Part shown: positions 43,060-50,038 of the stretch, piece after piece
Numbering within the stretch: the first letter of the stretch is position 1
Layout: each line of letters opens with the position of its first letter
Position numbers and translations under genes: made by a program
The notes under the pieces: model-generated
Seen by the model: the letters and a program-made list of their open reading frames with translations, nothing else
Told to the model about the DNA's origin: nothing
Databases searched by the model: none
Assembly (NCBI GenBank): GCA_017307285.1
Contig: JAFKFI010000077.1
Coordinates: 1-50,038, forward strand
DNA length: 50,038 nt
Source of the DNA: Alphaproteobacteria bacterium
Lineage (GTDB): Bacteria > Pseudomonadota > Alphaproteobacteria > Acetobacterales > Acetobacteraceae
Reading direction: 5' to 3'

Positions 43060-43276
43060 CGGGCCCCCAATCGAAGGCCTCGCTCATGGCTTCCGGAGTC
43101 ATCCCGACCAGCAAGTCTGTCAACTTGAAACGCGGCCGCGCGGGGCTGAGCAGCAGACCATCCCGTTCCGCCCGCATCTCGACCTGCGTTCCCTCGGTCA
43201 GGCCGAACTGCTCCGCCAACTCCTTTGGAATCCGCAACCCGACGCTGTTTCCCCATCGACTGACCCGAACCTGCAC
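43034..43276 (-). CDS. mazE: MazE-type AbrB/SpoVT-fold antitoxin
   Basis: An 80-residue antitoxin. VQVRVSRWGNSVGLRIPKEL and AEQFGLTEGTQVEMRAERDG match the MazE/AbrB swapped-hairpin DNA-binding domain; the C-terminus (FKLTDLLVGMTPEAMSEAFD) should bind MazF. The start is GTG 43276, with GGAGGAG 7 nt upstream. ATG 43303 is further away and lacks it. AT-rich DNA with TATATATA upstream (43311-43325) probably holds the promoter. Confidence 0.9.
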   Translation of the reverse strand: MQVRVSRWGNSVGLRIPKELAEQFGLTEGTQVEMRAERDGLLLSPARPRFKLTDLLVGMTPEAMSEAFDWGPDVGRERVD

Positions 43277-43403
43277 CGGCAAACTCCTCCATCGACCAGC
43301 CATGTGACTCCGATAGATATATATACACTTCCAGTTCCTCGCTTCGGCAGGGCTTTGTGGGTAAAACGACCGCGGCGAGGGTTCGATGGAAGGGAAAGCA
43401 GCG

Positions 43404-43631
43404 ATGCCCGACGCACTCGTGTTCCCGCCGGCCCGTGCACTCACGCTGCAATTCCTCGCCTGGGTATCCGTCGCCGAGCGGCGACGGGCCGATGTGATGG
43501 AGGTCTGGCAGAGCAGCTGCCCGCGCTTGTCGATCTGGGAGGACGCGCTGCTCGATGGGCTGGTCCGTTTCGAGGATGGCCGGGTGGAACTGACCGGGGC
43601 CGGGCGCGCCATGCTCGACCGCGTGCCGTGA
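43404..43631 (+). CDS. Small winged-helix-like protein upstream of the P450
   Basis: A 75-residue protein, MPDALVFPPARALTLQFLAW at the start and VRFEDGRVELTGAGRAMLDR near the end. The LT..GR..L pattern after a short beta-turn resembles the wing of winged-helix proteins, and ERRRADVMEVWQSSCPRLSI might be the recognition part. ATG 43404 follows GGAAGGGAAAG. The stop (43629-43631) overlaps the first possible GTG of the P450 (43628), suggesting translational coupling. Otherwise unrecognised. Confidence 0.65.
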   Translation: MPDALVFPPARALTLQFLAWVSVAERRRADVMEVWQSSCPRLSIWEDALLDGLVRFEDGRVELTGAGRAMLDRVP

Positions 43632-43645
43632 CGGGGGTTGCAGCC

Positions 43646-44845
43646 GTGAGCGCGACGGGCGCCGTGCCGGTGTCGGATGCCGACCCGTTCTCTGCCGCGT
43701 TCTTCGAGAACCCGCACCCGATCCATGACGAATTGCGCGAGGCCGGCCCGGTGGTGCGGCTGTCGCGCTACGGCGTGCTGGCGGTGGCGCGCCATGAGCA
43801 GGTCCATGCTGTGCTGAACGATTGGCGCACCTTCTCCTCGGCGCGCGGCGCCGGGCTGGCGGATTTCGCCAAGGAGAAGCCCTGGCGGCTGCCGAGTCTC
43901 GTGCTCGAGACCGACCCGCCGCTGCACGACCGTACCCGTCGGGTGCTCGATCGAGTGCTCTCGCCGGCCGCCATACGCCGCCTGCGCACGGAGTTCGCCC
44001 GTGCCGCTGACGCGCTGATCGAGGAATTGCTCGAGCGCGGCAGCTTCGACGCCATCCCCGACCTCGCGGAGGCCTATCCGCTGAGCGTGTTCCCTGACGC
44101 GGTCGGGATGCCGCGGGAGAACCGGCGCTATCTGCTGCCGTACGGCAATATGGTGTTCAATTCGTTCGGACCTCGCAACGCGTTCTTCGAGGAAGCGGTC
44201 AAGGACGCCGAGCCGGTGATCGCCTGGGTGCAGGCGCAATCCCAGCGCGCGGCGCTCGCTCCCGAGGGCTTCGGCGCCGCGATCCATGCCGCCGCCGATG
44301 CGGGCGAGCTCACCCCCGAGGAGGCGCCGCTGGTGGTGCGGTCGGTGCTGACGGCCGGCGTGGACACCACGGTGAGCGGGCTCGGCGCCGCACTCTATTG
44401 CCTCGCGCGCTTCCCCGAGCAGTTCGCCCGGCTGCGCGCCGATCCCTCGCTGGCGCGCGCGGCGTTCGAGGAGGCTGTGCGCTACGAGAGCCCGGTGCAG
44501 ACCTTCTTCCGCACCACGACGCGGGACACCGAGATCGCCGGCGTGCCGGTCGGCGAGGGCGAGAAGGTGCTGATGTTCTTGGGCGCGGCCAATCGAGACC
44601 CGCGGCGGTGGGAACGGCCAGAGGAATATGACATCGGCCGCGCCAATGCGGGTCATGTCGGTTTCGGCAGCGGCATCCACGGCTGCGTCGGACAGGTGCT
44701 CGCGCGCCTCGAGGGCGAGGTGGTGCTCGGGGCGCTGGCGCGGAAGGCGGCCGGCATCGAGATCACCGGGCCGGCGCGGCGGCGCTACAACAACACGCTG
44801 CGCGGGCTCGCGAGCCTCCCGGTGCGCCTGCACCGGGCAGCGTAG
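43646..44845 (+). CDS. Cytochrome P450, CYP199-like
   Basis: A 399-residue soluble P450. I-helix VLTAGVDTTVSGLGAALYCL, K-helix ExxR in FEEAVRYESPVQTFFRTTTR, and the heme-binding Cys in GHVGFGSGIHGCVGQVLARL. TDPPLHDRTRRVLDRVLSP and LAEAYPLSVFPDAVGMP recall CYP199A enzymes, which O-demethylate para-substituted benzoates. No redox partner is adjacent; FdxA is 30 kb away. Starts at GTG 43646 (GGGGG upstream) or GTG 43628 are both possible. Confidence 0.9.
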   Translation: MSATGAVPVSDADPFSAAFFENPHPIHDELREAGPVVRLSRYGVLAVARHEQVHAVLNDWRTFSSARGAGLADFAKEKPWRLPSLVLETDPPLHDRTRRVLDRVLSPAAIRRLRTEFARAADALIEELLERGSFDAIPDLAEAYPLSVFPDAVGMPRENRRYLLPYGNMVFNSFGPRNAFFEEAVKDAEPVIAWVQAQSQRAALAPEGFGAAIHAAADAGELTPEEAPLVVRSVLTAGVDTTVSGLGAALYCLARFPEQFARLRADPSLARAAFEEAVRYESPVQTFFRTTTRDTEIAGVPVGEGEKVLMFLGAANRDPRRWERPEEYDIGRANAGHVGFGSGIHGCVGQVLARLEGEVVLGALARKAAGIEITGPARRRYNNTLRGLASLPVRLHRAA

Positions 44846-44877
44846 TTTCCTCGCACATTCGCGTAGAAGGAGTGAGT

Positions 44878-45570
44878 ATGCGCCTGGCCTCTCTCGTGCC
44901 TGCCGGTATCCGCAAGCGCCGCTGGGAACACAAGACGACCTCCCGGTACGCCGCGGGCCTGCTGGCCGGTCACGAGCCGGAAGCGGCGTTTCTGCCGACG
45001 CTTTGCGACCGCGCGCGCGTCTCGATCGATGTCGGCGCCAATCTCGGCGGCTATACGCTGCTGCTTCGCAAGCATTCCGCACGGGTGATCGCCTACGAGC
45101 CGAATCCCGACCTGGCGGCGCGGCTGGAACGGGTGTTCCGGCTCTCCCGGTCGGTCGAGGTGCGCCGATGCGCGTTGTCGGACACGTCCGGCGCGGCGAT
45201 GCTGCGAGTCCCCTCCGATCACGGCCGCAGCACCATCGAGGCCGCCAACGACATCGGCGGGCGCGAGGCTGCTCCGGTCAGTGTCGAGACGCGGCGGCTG
45301 GACGACGAGCCGGTCGGCGATGTTGGTTTCGTCAAGATAGATGTGGAAGGCCACGAGCTTGCGGTGCTGCGCGGCGCCGAGGGACTTTTACGTCGCTGCC
45401 GGCCCGCCTTGCTGATCGAGGCCAGCGAGGAGCTGGTACCCGGCGCGTTGGCGGCGATCCGGGCGTTCCTGGAGCCGCTGGGCTATCGCGGCTACGTCGC
45501 CGAGAACGACACGCTACGGCCGGTGCAATCGTCGGATGTTGCTCTGAACAACTTTATTTTCCGGCTTTAG
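44878..45570 (+). CDS. FkbM-family methyltransferase
   Basis: A 230-residue SAM-dependent methyltransferase. VSIDVGANLGGYTLLLRKHS is motif I, VIAYEPNPDLAARLERVFR motif II region, then VEVRRCALSDTSGAAMLRVP and GFVKIDVEGHELAVLRGAEG, all FkbM hallmarks. FkbM proteins often methylate sugars or glycolipids. The substrate is unknown. ATG 44878 has GAAGGA upstream. It follows the P450 by 32 bp, so cotranscription is possible. The 286-bp gap after it contains no gene that I can support. Confidence 0.9.
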   Translation: MRLASLVPAGIRKRRWEHKTTSRYAAGLLAGHEPEAAFLPTLCDRARVSIDVGANLGGYTLLLRKHSARVIAYEPNPDLAARLERVFRLSRSVEVRRCALSDTSGAAMLRVPSDHGRSTIEAANDIGGREAAPVSVETRRLDDEPVGDVGFVKIDVEGHELAVLRGAEGLLRRCRPALLIEASEELVPGALAAIRAFLEPLGYRGYVAENDTLRPVQSSDVALNNFIFRL

Positions 45571-45856
45571 CCGAGGTCTCACGCTTCGTTGGCCACCGCA
45601 ACCAATGGGCTCACGAAAACGTCATCGACCTCGATATGGAATCATCGCTGGTTTGTTGTCTCTACGCTTCAATTACCCTCCCCAATCGAGCATGGTCCCT
45701 GAGTTGTCTCGCGGGATAGTCCTCGGCGCGTCTACGGCAGCATCCGAACAGCCGCGCTGACCGTTTCGTCGCGATGCCGGCGCAACCGTCGGCCGGACGA
45801 AAAGCCAATCCCACGCCGCGAGATGAACCGACAGGGCAGCGAGGGGGGCGACGTTC

Positions 45857-48259
45857 ATGGCGATCAAGATTCGGGTGTCTCCCGCTTCCGTTGCCGAGGG
45901 CAACGCCTACACCCGGCCGGTCGACTTCCTGGTGTCTTTATCCGAGCCATCGACCACGAATGTCACTGTGGACTTCCACACGTTGGATGGCACTGCTCTC
46001 GAGAACGTTGATTTCGAGCGACTTGGCGAACGTGGTTACGGAACACTGACCTTTTTTCCAGGCGAGACCTCCAAGATCATTGGCGTCGCGGCGGTTGGCG
46101 ACCGCCTTGTCGAGCCAGACGAGAATTTCACGCTGGAATTGTTCAACCCGCGTGGTGCCACGCTTGACGGCGATGCCCCGGCGCTGCGCGCGAACGGCAT
46201 CATCCTCGACGACGACGGCACGGGCTCGAAACTTGCGCTATTTGTCTCGAACCCGGTTTTACTGGAAGGTGATTCGGGCACCAGCTTCGCGCAGTTCACG
46301 GTGACGCTGTCGCGGCCTTCGGGGACAGCGATCACGCTGCCCTACACCACGGCCGATGGCACGGCGACGGCGGGCGAGGACTACACCGCCACGCGGGGCA
46401 CGCTGACCTTCGCGCCGGGGCAGACGACGGCGACCGTCAACGTACCGGTCATCGGCGACACCAAGGTCGAGGCGAGCGAGACCTTCAGCCTCGTCGTCAC
46501 GCCAAGTCCGGAGATCGCCAATGGCACGGCGGCATCCACCGGCCAGGCGCTGATCGTCGATGACGATTCAGGGGGCTCCCTGCCGACCGTTTCGGTCCGC
46601 GGCGCCGAAATCTCCGAGGGCAACGCGAACACGAGCCCGCTCCGATTCGTGGTGTCGCTATCCAAGCCCTCGGCAACCGCAGTAGCGGTGGATTTTCAAA
46701 CTGTGAGCGGCACGGCGCTCGAGAATGTGGATTTCGAGCGTATCGGTCAGGGCGGAGTCGGAACGATAATATTTCAGCCGGGCGAGACTTCCAAAATTCT
46801 TGGCACCGGGGTGGTCGGCGATCGCCTGGTCGAGAGCGATGAAAACCTCACCCTCGAATTGTTCAACCCGAAAGGGGCCGCGCTGGCCGACAACGCCCCG
46901 GCGCTTCGCGCGCAGGGTGTAATCCTCGACGATGACGGCACGGGCTCCAAGCTCGCGCTCTTCGTCTCCAACCCGATTCTGCTGGAAGGCGATTCCGGCA
47001 CCAAGCTCGCGCAATTCACGGTGTCGCTCTCGCGGCCTTTGGACACGACGATCACGCTGCCCTACAGAACCGTCGACGGCACCGCGACGGCCGGCCAGGA
47101 CTACACGGCCAAATCCGGCACGCTGACCTTCGCGCCAGGACAGACCACGGCGGCGGTCAACGTGCCGGTCAGCGGCGACACCACGGTCGAGCCGAGCGAG
47201 ACGTTCAGCCTCGTCGTTACGCCAAGCGCCGCAATCACCAATGGCGCGGCTGGCGCTACCGGTCAGGCGCTGATCCTCGACGACGATGCCGGGGGCGGCA
47301 CCCAGCCAACAATGTCGGTCCGGGGTGGCGAAATTGTTGAAGGAGCCCCGCTCCGCTTTGTGGTCTCATTGTCGCGTCCGGCGAGTGCGGCGGTCAGCGT
47401 CAGTTATCGGGCCGTGAGCGGCACCGCGCTCGAGAACGTCGATTTCGCGCGCGTCGGGCAAGCCGGATACGGAACCTTGCTCTTTGCGCCGGGCCAGACC
47501 TCGAGGGTCGTTGGCATTGGCACAGTCGCGGACCGTATCGCGGAGCCGACCGAAAACTTCTCGCTGCAACTCTTCAACCCTCACGGTGTCGCGCTCGCTG
47601 GCGGCGGGCTCACGGTGAGCGCCGAAGGCTTCATCCTGGACAACAGCCCGCCTTGCTTTGCCGCCGGAACGCGCATCCTCACGGATCGCGGCGAGGTGCC
47701 AGTGGAGCAGCTGCGCGAGGGTGATCGCGTCATCACCGTCAACGTGCCGGGCCCACGCCGCGCGTTGCCGGTCGAATGGATCGGCCATCGCCGCGTGGAC
47801 TGCTCGCGTCATCCCGAGCCGCGCAAGGTGTACCCAGTGCGCGTGCGCAAGGACGCGTTCGCGCCGGGGATGCCCAGCCGCGACGTGTGGCTATCGCCGG
47901 ATCACGCGGTCTATGCCGACGATGTGCTGATTCCCATCAAGCATCTCGTCAATGGCCGTACTATCACTCGGGAGCAGCGGCCCGAAATCACCTACTATCA
48001 CGTCGAGCTTGCCGAGCATGCGGTGCTGCTGGCCGAGGGGCTGCCGGCGGAGAGCCTGGTGCCGGGCAGCGATCGGAGCAGGTTCGCGAATGGCGGGGGG
48101 AGGCTGCGCCTGCACCCGGACTTCGACGCGCTGGCTTGGGAGGCCGATGGCTGTGCACCGCTCGTCGTCACCGGGCCGACGCTCGAAGCCGTGCGCCGGC
48201 GGCTTGACCAGCAAGCTGAAAATCTTTGCTCCCCTGCGCCCCAGTTCGCGAGCGGTTGA
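45857..48259 (+). CDS. Calx-beta repeat protein with C-terminal Hint domain
   Basis: An 800-residue protein with five Calx-beta-like domains in alternating types: A (1-118), B (124-236), A (244-358), B (364-476), A (484-595). Repeats share TALENVDFERLG..G..T, FAPGQTTATVNVPVIGD, ETFSLVV and ILDDDGTGSKLALF. The two-domain A-B unit recurs with a period of 240 residues, almost exactly. Residues 599-735 are a Hint (hedgehog/intein) fold: CFAAGTRILTDRGEVPVEQL, LSPDHAVYADDVLIPIKHLV and YYHVELAEHAVLLAEGLPAE. Cys600 would be the first nucleophile. No signal peptide is seen; the acidic repeats may bind Ca2+. Non-classical secretion is likely but unproven. Confidence 0.88.
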   Translation: MAIKIRVSPASVAEGNAYTRPVDFLVSLSEPSTTNVTVDFHTLDGTALENVDFERLGERGYGTLTFFPGETSKIIGVAAVGDRLVEPDENFTLELFNPRGATLDGDAPALRANGIILDDDGTGSKLALFVSNPVLLEGDSGTSFAQFTVTLSRPSGTAITLPYTTADGTATAGEDYTATRGTLTFAPGQTTATVNVPVIGDTKVEASETFSLVVTPSPEIANGTAASTGQALIVDDDSGGSLPTVSVRGAEISEGNANTSPLRFVVSLSKPSATAVAVDFQTVSGTALENVDFERIGQGGVGTIIFQPGETSKILGTGVVGDRLVESDENLTLELFNPKGAALADNAPALRAQGVILDDDGTGSKLALFVSNPILLEGDSGTKLAQFTVSLSRPLDTTITLPYRTVDGTATAGQDYTAKSGTLTFAPGQTTAAVNVPVSGDTTVEPSETFSLVVTPSAAITNGAAGATGQALILDDDAGGGTQPTMSVRGGEIVEGAPLRFVVSLSRPASAAVSVSYRAVSGTALENVDFARVGQAGYGTLLFAPGQTSRVVGIGTVADRIAEPTENFSLQLFNPHGVALAGGGLTVSAEGFILDNSPPCFAAGTRILTDRGEVPVEQLREGDRVITVNVPGPRRALPVEWIGHRRVDCSRHPEPRKVYPVRVRKDAFAPGMPSRDVWLSPDHAVYADDVLIPIKHLVNGRTITREQRPEITYYHVELAEHAVLLAEGLPAESLVPGSDRSRFANGGGRLRLHPDFDALAWEADGCAPLVVTGPTLEAVRRRLDQQAENLCSPAPQFASG

Positions 48260-48382
48260 AACTATTTTATTCACGACACCGTGAGTTAGCTTGGTGTTGC
48301 CCGGCCCGCCGGCCCTAAGCTGCGGGAAAACGGCAGCGTCGCGGCGAGCAGACCGGAACGGCGCTGCAACCGGAGGGGAACG

Positions 48383-49825
48383 ATGTCGCAAGCAGCGCGC
48401 GCCGGCTCGCCGTTGAACGGCCCCGGAACGGGAGTGCTTTCCGCCGACACAAAGCGCACCACGTTCGGCGGCCTCATGGCGGCGCGAGTCGATCGGCTGC
48501 CGCTCACCAAGGTGCAGTGGCGTCTCGCCATCCTGGTTCAGGTCACGTGGGGCTTCATCGTGTTCGACACGGACGGGATCGGCGCGCGGCTGTATCCCTT
48601 CGTGTGGCGGCCCAATCACATCATCACCGTCGAGCAATACGCGGTGATCCAAGCGCTGCAGGTCGGGGTGGGCGTGCTGCTCGGGGTGTTCATCATGAGC
48701 TGGGTCGCCGATCGTTTCGGCCGCCGGCCCGCTATCCTGCTTTCCACTCTGCTCGGCGGCATCTGCATCTGGCCGTTCGCGTATGTGACCGAGTTCTGGC
48801 CGATGGTGGCGCTGTCGGTGGTGAGCACGCTGGGCGTCGGCGGCATCGTCGGCACGCACTCCGTTTATCTCTCCGAAATGGTCTCGCCCGAGGCGCGCAA
48901 CAAAGTGCTGCTGTCCTCGCAGGGCGTCACCGCCTTGGTCGCGGTCGCGGTCAATCTGCTGGCCTTTGCGTGGATTCCGAGCCAGTGGCAGCTGTTCCTC
49001 TGGGTCAGCGCCGCGGTGGAGATCGTCATCCTTCTGCCGCTGCTGTGGTGGCTGTTGCCCGAGAGCCCGCGCTGGCTGGAGGCACACGGACATCACGAGG
49101 AGGCGGAGCGCGTGATGGCGGATTATGAGCGGCGCTGCCAGCGCTACAGCGCGGCGCCGCTGCCGGAGCCCGACGCCTCACGCAATCCGGTGATCCATGC
49201 CGGCAAGAGCAGCTGGCGCGAGCTGTTCACCAATCCCCAGTACCGCCCGCGCACGCTGTTGCTGATCGTCGTGTGGGTGCTCGGCTATGCCGGGCTGATC
49301 TACGGCGTCGGCGCGTTCGCGGCGGTGTTCATGGTGGACAACGGCGCGACGCCGCATTTCGTGTTCGCGACCATCGCGATTGCCTACGCCGCGTTGTTCG
49401 TTGGCTTCCTGGTCAACGCCCGCCTCGGCGAGCGCGTTGAACGGCGCGAGGTGATCTTCGCGATGGGGGTGCTGTTCGCGATCTCCTGGCTCGTGGCGTG
49501 GCTGGTCCCGAACCTGTTGGTGATCGCGCTCTGCTACATCGTCAGCCGGATCGGCACCGGGCTCTATCTGTTCAACCTCTACAACTATACGGCGGTCGCG
49601 TACCCGACGCGCATCCGCGCGCGGGCGTTTGCCTGGACGGACGGACTGGGCCACATGGGCGCCTGGGCTGGGGTGACGTTGCTCGGGCCGCTCTACGTCA
49701 TGGGGCCGAACCATCTCGGCTGGATTCTGTGGATCGTCCTGCCTGGCGCGGTGCTACCGGCGCTGCTGATCCGCTTCATGGGCATCCGGCAGTCCGGCGC
49801 GGTGCTGGAGCAGGTCTCGACGTGA
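48383..49825 (+). CDS. MFS transporter, metabolite:H+ symporter type
   Basis: A 480-residue inner-membrane protein with about 12 membrane helices. ADRFGRRPAILLSTLLGGIC (loop 2/3), GVGGIVGTHSVYLSEMVSPE, ARNKVLLSSQGVTALVAVAV, and LPESPRWLEAHGHHEEAERV (loop 6/7) are MFS features of the sugar/sialate-type group. The second half has LGERVERREVIFAMGVLFAI and YPTRIRARAFAWTDGLGHMG. CGGAGGGGAACG precedes the ATG. The substrate is unknown. Confidence 0.9.
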   Translation: MSQAARAGSPLNGPGTGVLSADTKRTTFGGLMAARVDRLPLTKVQWRLAILVQVTWGFIVFDTDGIGARLYPFVWRPNHIITVEQYAVIQALQVGVGVLLGVFIMSWVADRFGRRPAILLSTLLGGICIWPFAYVTEFWPMVALSVVSTLGVGGIVGTHSVYLSEMVSPEARNKVLLSSQGVTALVAVAVNLLAFAWIPSQWQLFLWVSAAVEIVILLPLLWWLLPESPRWLEAHGHHEEAERVMADYERRCQRYSAAPLPEPDASRNPVIHAGKSSWRELFTNPQYRPRTLLLIVVWVLGYAGLIYGVGAFAAVFMVDNGATPHFVFATIAIAYAALFVGFLVNARLGERVERREVIFAMGVLFAISWLVAWLVPNLLVIALCYIVSRIGTGLYLFNLYNYTAVAYPTRIRARAFAWTDGLGHMGAWAGVTLLGPLYVMGPNHLGWILWIVLPGAVLPALLIRFMGIRQSGAVLEQVST

Positions 49826-49848
49826 CTGAGCGACGGCGTGGGGCCCGA

Positions 49849-49928
49849 CCCCTCCCCCAACCCCCTCCCACAAGGGGAGGGGGCTAGCCTTCTCCCTCTC
49901 CCCGTGTGGGAGAGGGTTGGGTGAGGGG
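49849..49928. repeat. CTCTCCC-type dispersed inverted repeat, copy 2
   Basis: CCCCTCCCCCAACCCCCTCC-CACAAGGGGAGGGGG with a second half CCCTCTCC...GGGAGAGGGTTGGGTGAGGGG; related to 16435-16513. It lies just after the MFS stop, in the final gap. Confidence 0.88.
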
Positions 49929-50003
49929 TTGCCGCCTCTTGCACGCGGCAGCCCGCCGCGCTACCTAGTCGACCATCAATCATTCTCCGCGAAGCGAACG
50001 GGG

Positions 50004-50034
50004 GGTGGCCTTCACGGGCCGCCTTTTTTGTTTT
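50004..50034 (+). terminator. Intrinsic (Rho-independent) terminator
   Basis: GGTGGCC (50004-50010), a 6-nt loop and GGCCGCC (50017-50023) form a 7-bp stem with one G-U pair, followed by TTTTTTGTTTT. The orientation is plus strand. It may end transcription of the MFS gene about 180 bp downstream, or of an unidentified short RNA in 49930-50000, where no gene was seen. Confidence 0.75.
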
Positions 50035-50038
50035 GGAC

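Noticed and set aside
43277-45082. Minus-strand frame extending mazE upstream to over 680 residues
   Set aside because: The extension is antisense to the P450 and small gene; MazE starts at GTG 43276 with a strong ribosome-binding site.
49930-50000. Possible tRNA or small RNA before the terminal hairpin
   Set aside because: No cloverleaf arms or T-loop sequence could be recognised in the interval.
1-50038. CRISPR array, rRNA, or insertion sequence
   Set aside because: No regularly spaced direct repeats of CRISPR form, no rRNA-like stretch and no transposase motifs were seen; repeats present are palindromic REP-type or a short 33-bp tandem.

Overview
The window is about 50 kb of high-GC (by eye roughly two-thirds G+C), densely coded chromosome from an alphaproteobacterium, most likely Rhodospirillales/Acetobacteraceae. 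The reasons are the gene sets and orders (pdxA-pdxJ, tyrC-hisC next to metX-metW, fdxA followed by a CarD-family gene, metK-trmB, a CYP199-like P450), the frequent 4-bp ATGA start/stop overlaps, and several dispersed palindromic repeat families. No rRNA, tRNA, CRISPR array, prophage or insertion sequence was recognised. The genus assignment is inference.

Layout. 1-4 kb: vitamin B6 synthesis (pdxA-pdxJ, minus strand), a dihydrolipoyl dehydrogenase and a DUF3775/DUF4336 pair. 4.2-5.7 kb: an acyl carrier protein behind a promoter with an operator-like dyad, then a class I fructose-bisphosphate aldolase. 5.8-9 kb (minus): a WD40 protein coupled to a CobW-type GTPase, and a glycosyltransferase. 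9.1-12.9 kb: an amylo-alpha-1,6-glucosidase-like enzyme, a YcgN-type protein and a DapA-family lyase/aldolase. 13-15.7 kb: a broken znuA carrying an inverted 59-bp copy of the neighbouring dapA-like gene, then fdxA and an unusually long CarD-family regulator. 15.8-25.6 kb: mixed metabolism and transport (2OG oxygenase, GST, SnoaL-like protein, CoA-transferase A/B, DUF423 protein, proline iminopeptidase, hydroxyacid dehydrogenase, MFS transporter, peptide-type binding protein, COG4705 membrane protein). 25.7-29.7 kb: tyrC-hisC diverging from metX-metW. 29.8-36.7 kb: dihydroxyacetone kinase, uvrB diverging from a HerA-like ATPase, and a frame-broken unknown gene. 37-45.6 kb: LLM flavin oxidoreductase, PPOX-family protein, PRC-barrel protein, dapB, then metK-trmB bracketed by a ParE-type and a MazEF toxin-antitoxin module, then a small winged-helix-like gene coupled to a CYP199-like P450, and a FkbM methyltransferase. 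45.9-48.3 kb: a five-repeat Calx-beta protein ending in a Hint domain. 48.4-50 kb: an MFS transporter and an intrinsic terminator.

The most distinctive material is at the genome-architecture level. A GTAG-headed REP-like element family (nine copies at five loci) supplies the pdxA start codon and the stop codons of the debranching enzyme and uvrB. A 59-bp inverted segment of the dapA-like gene sits inside the znuA remnant, as expected of a template switch. Other dispersed or tandem repeats are a 92-93-bp hairpin (two copies), a 33-bp tandem array and a CTCTCCC-type inverted pair (two copies). At the protein level, the Calx-beta/Hint protein and the CarD protein with about 200 low-complexity residues stand out. 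I found no multi-gene locus that I can defend as a wholly new defence or biosynthetic system.
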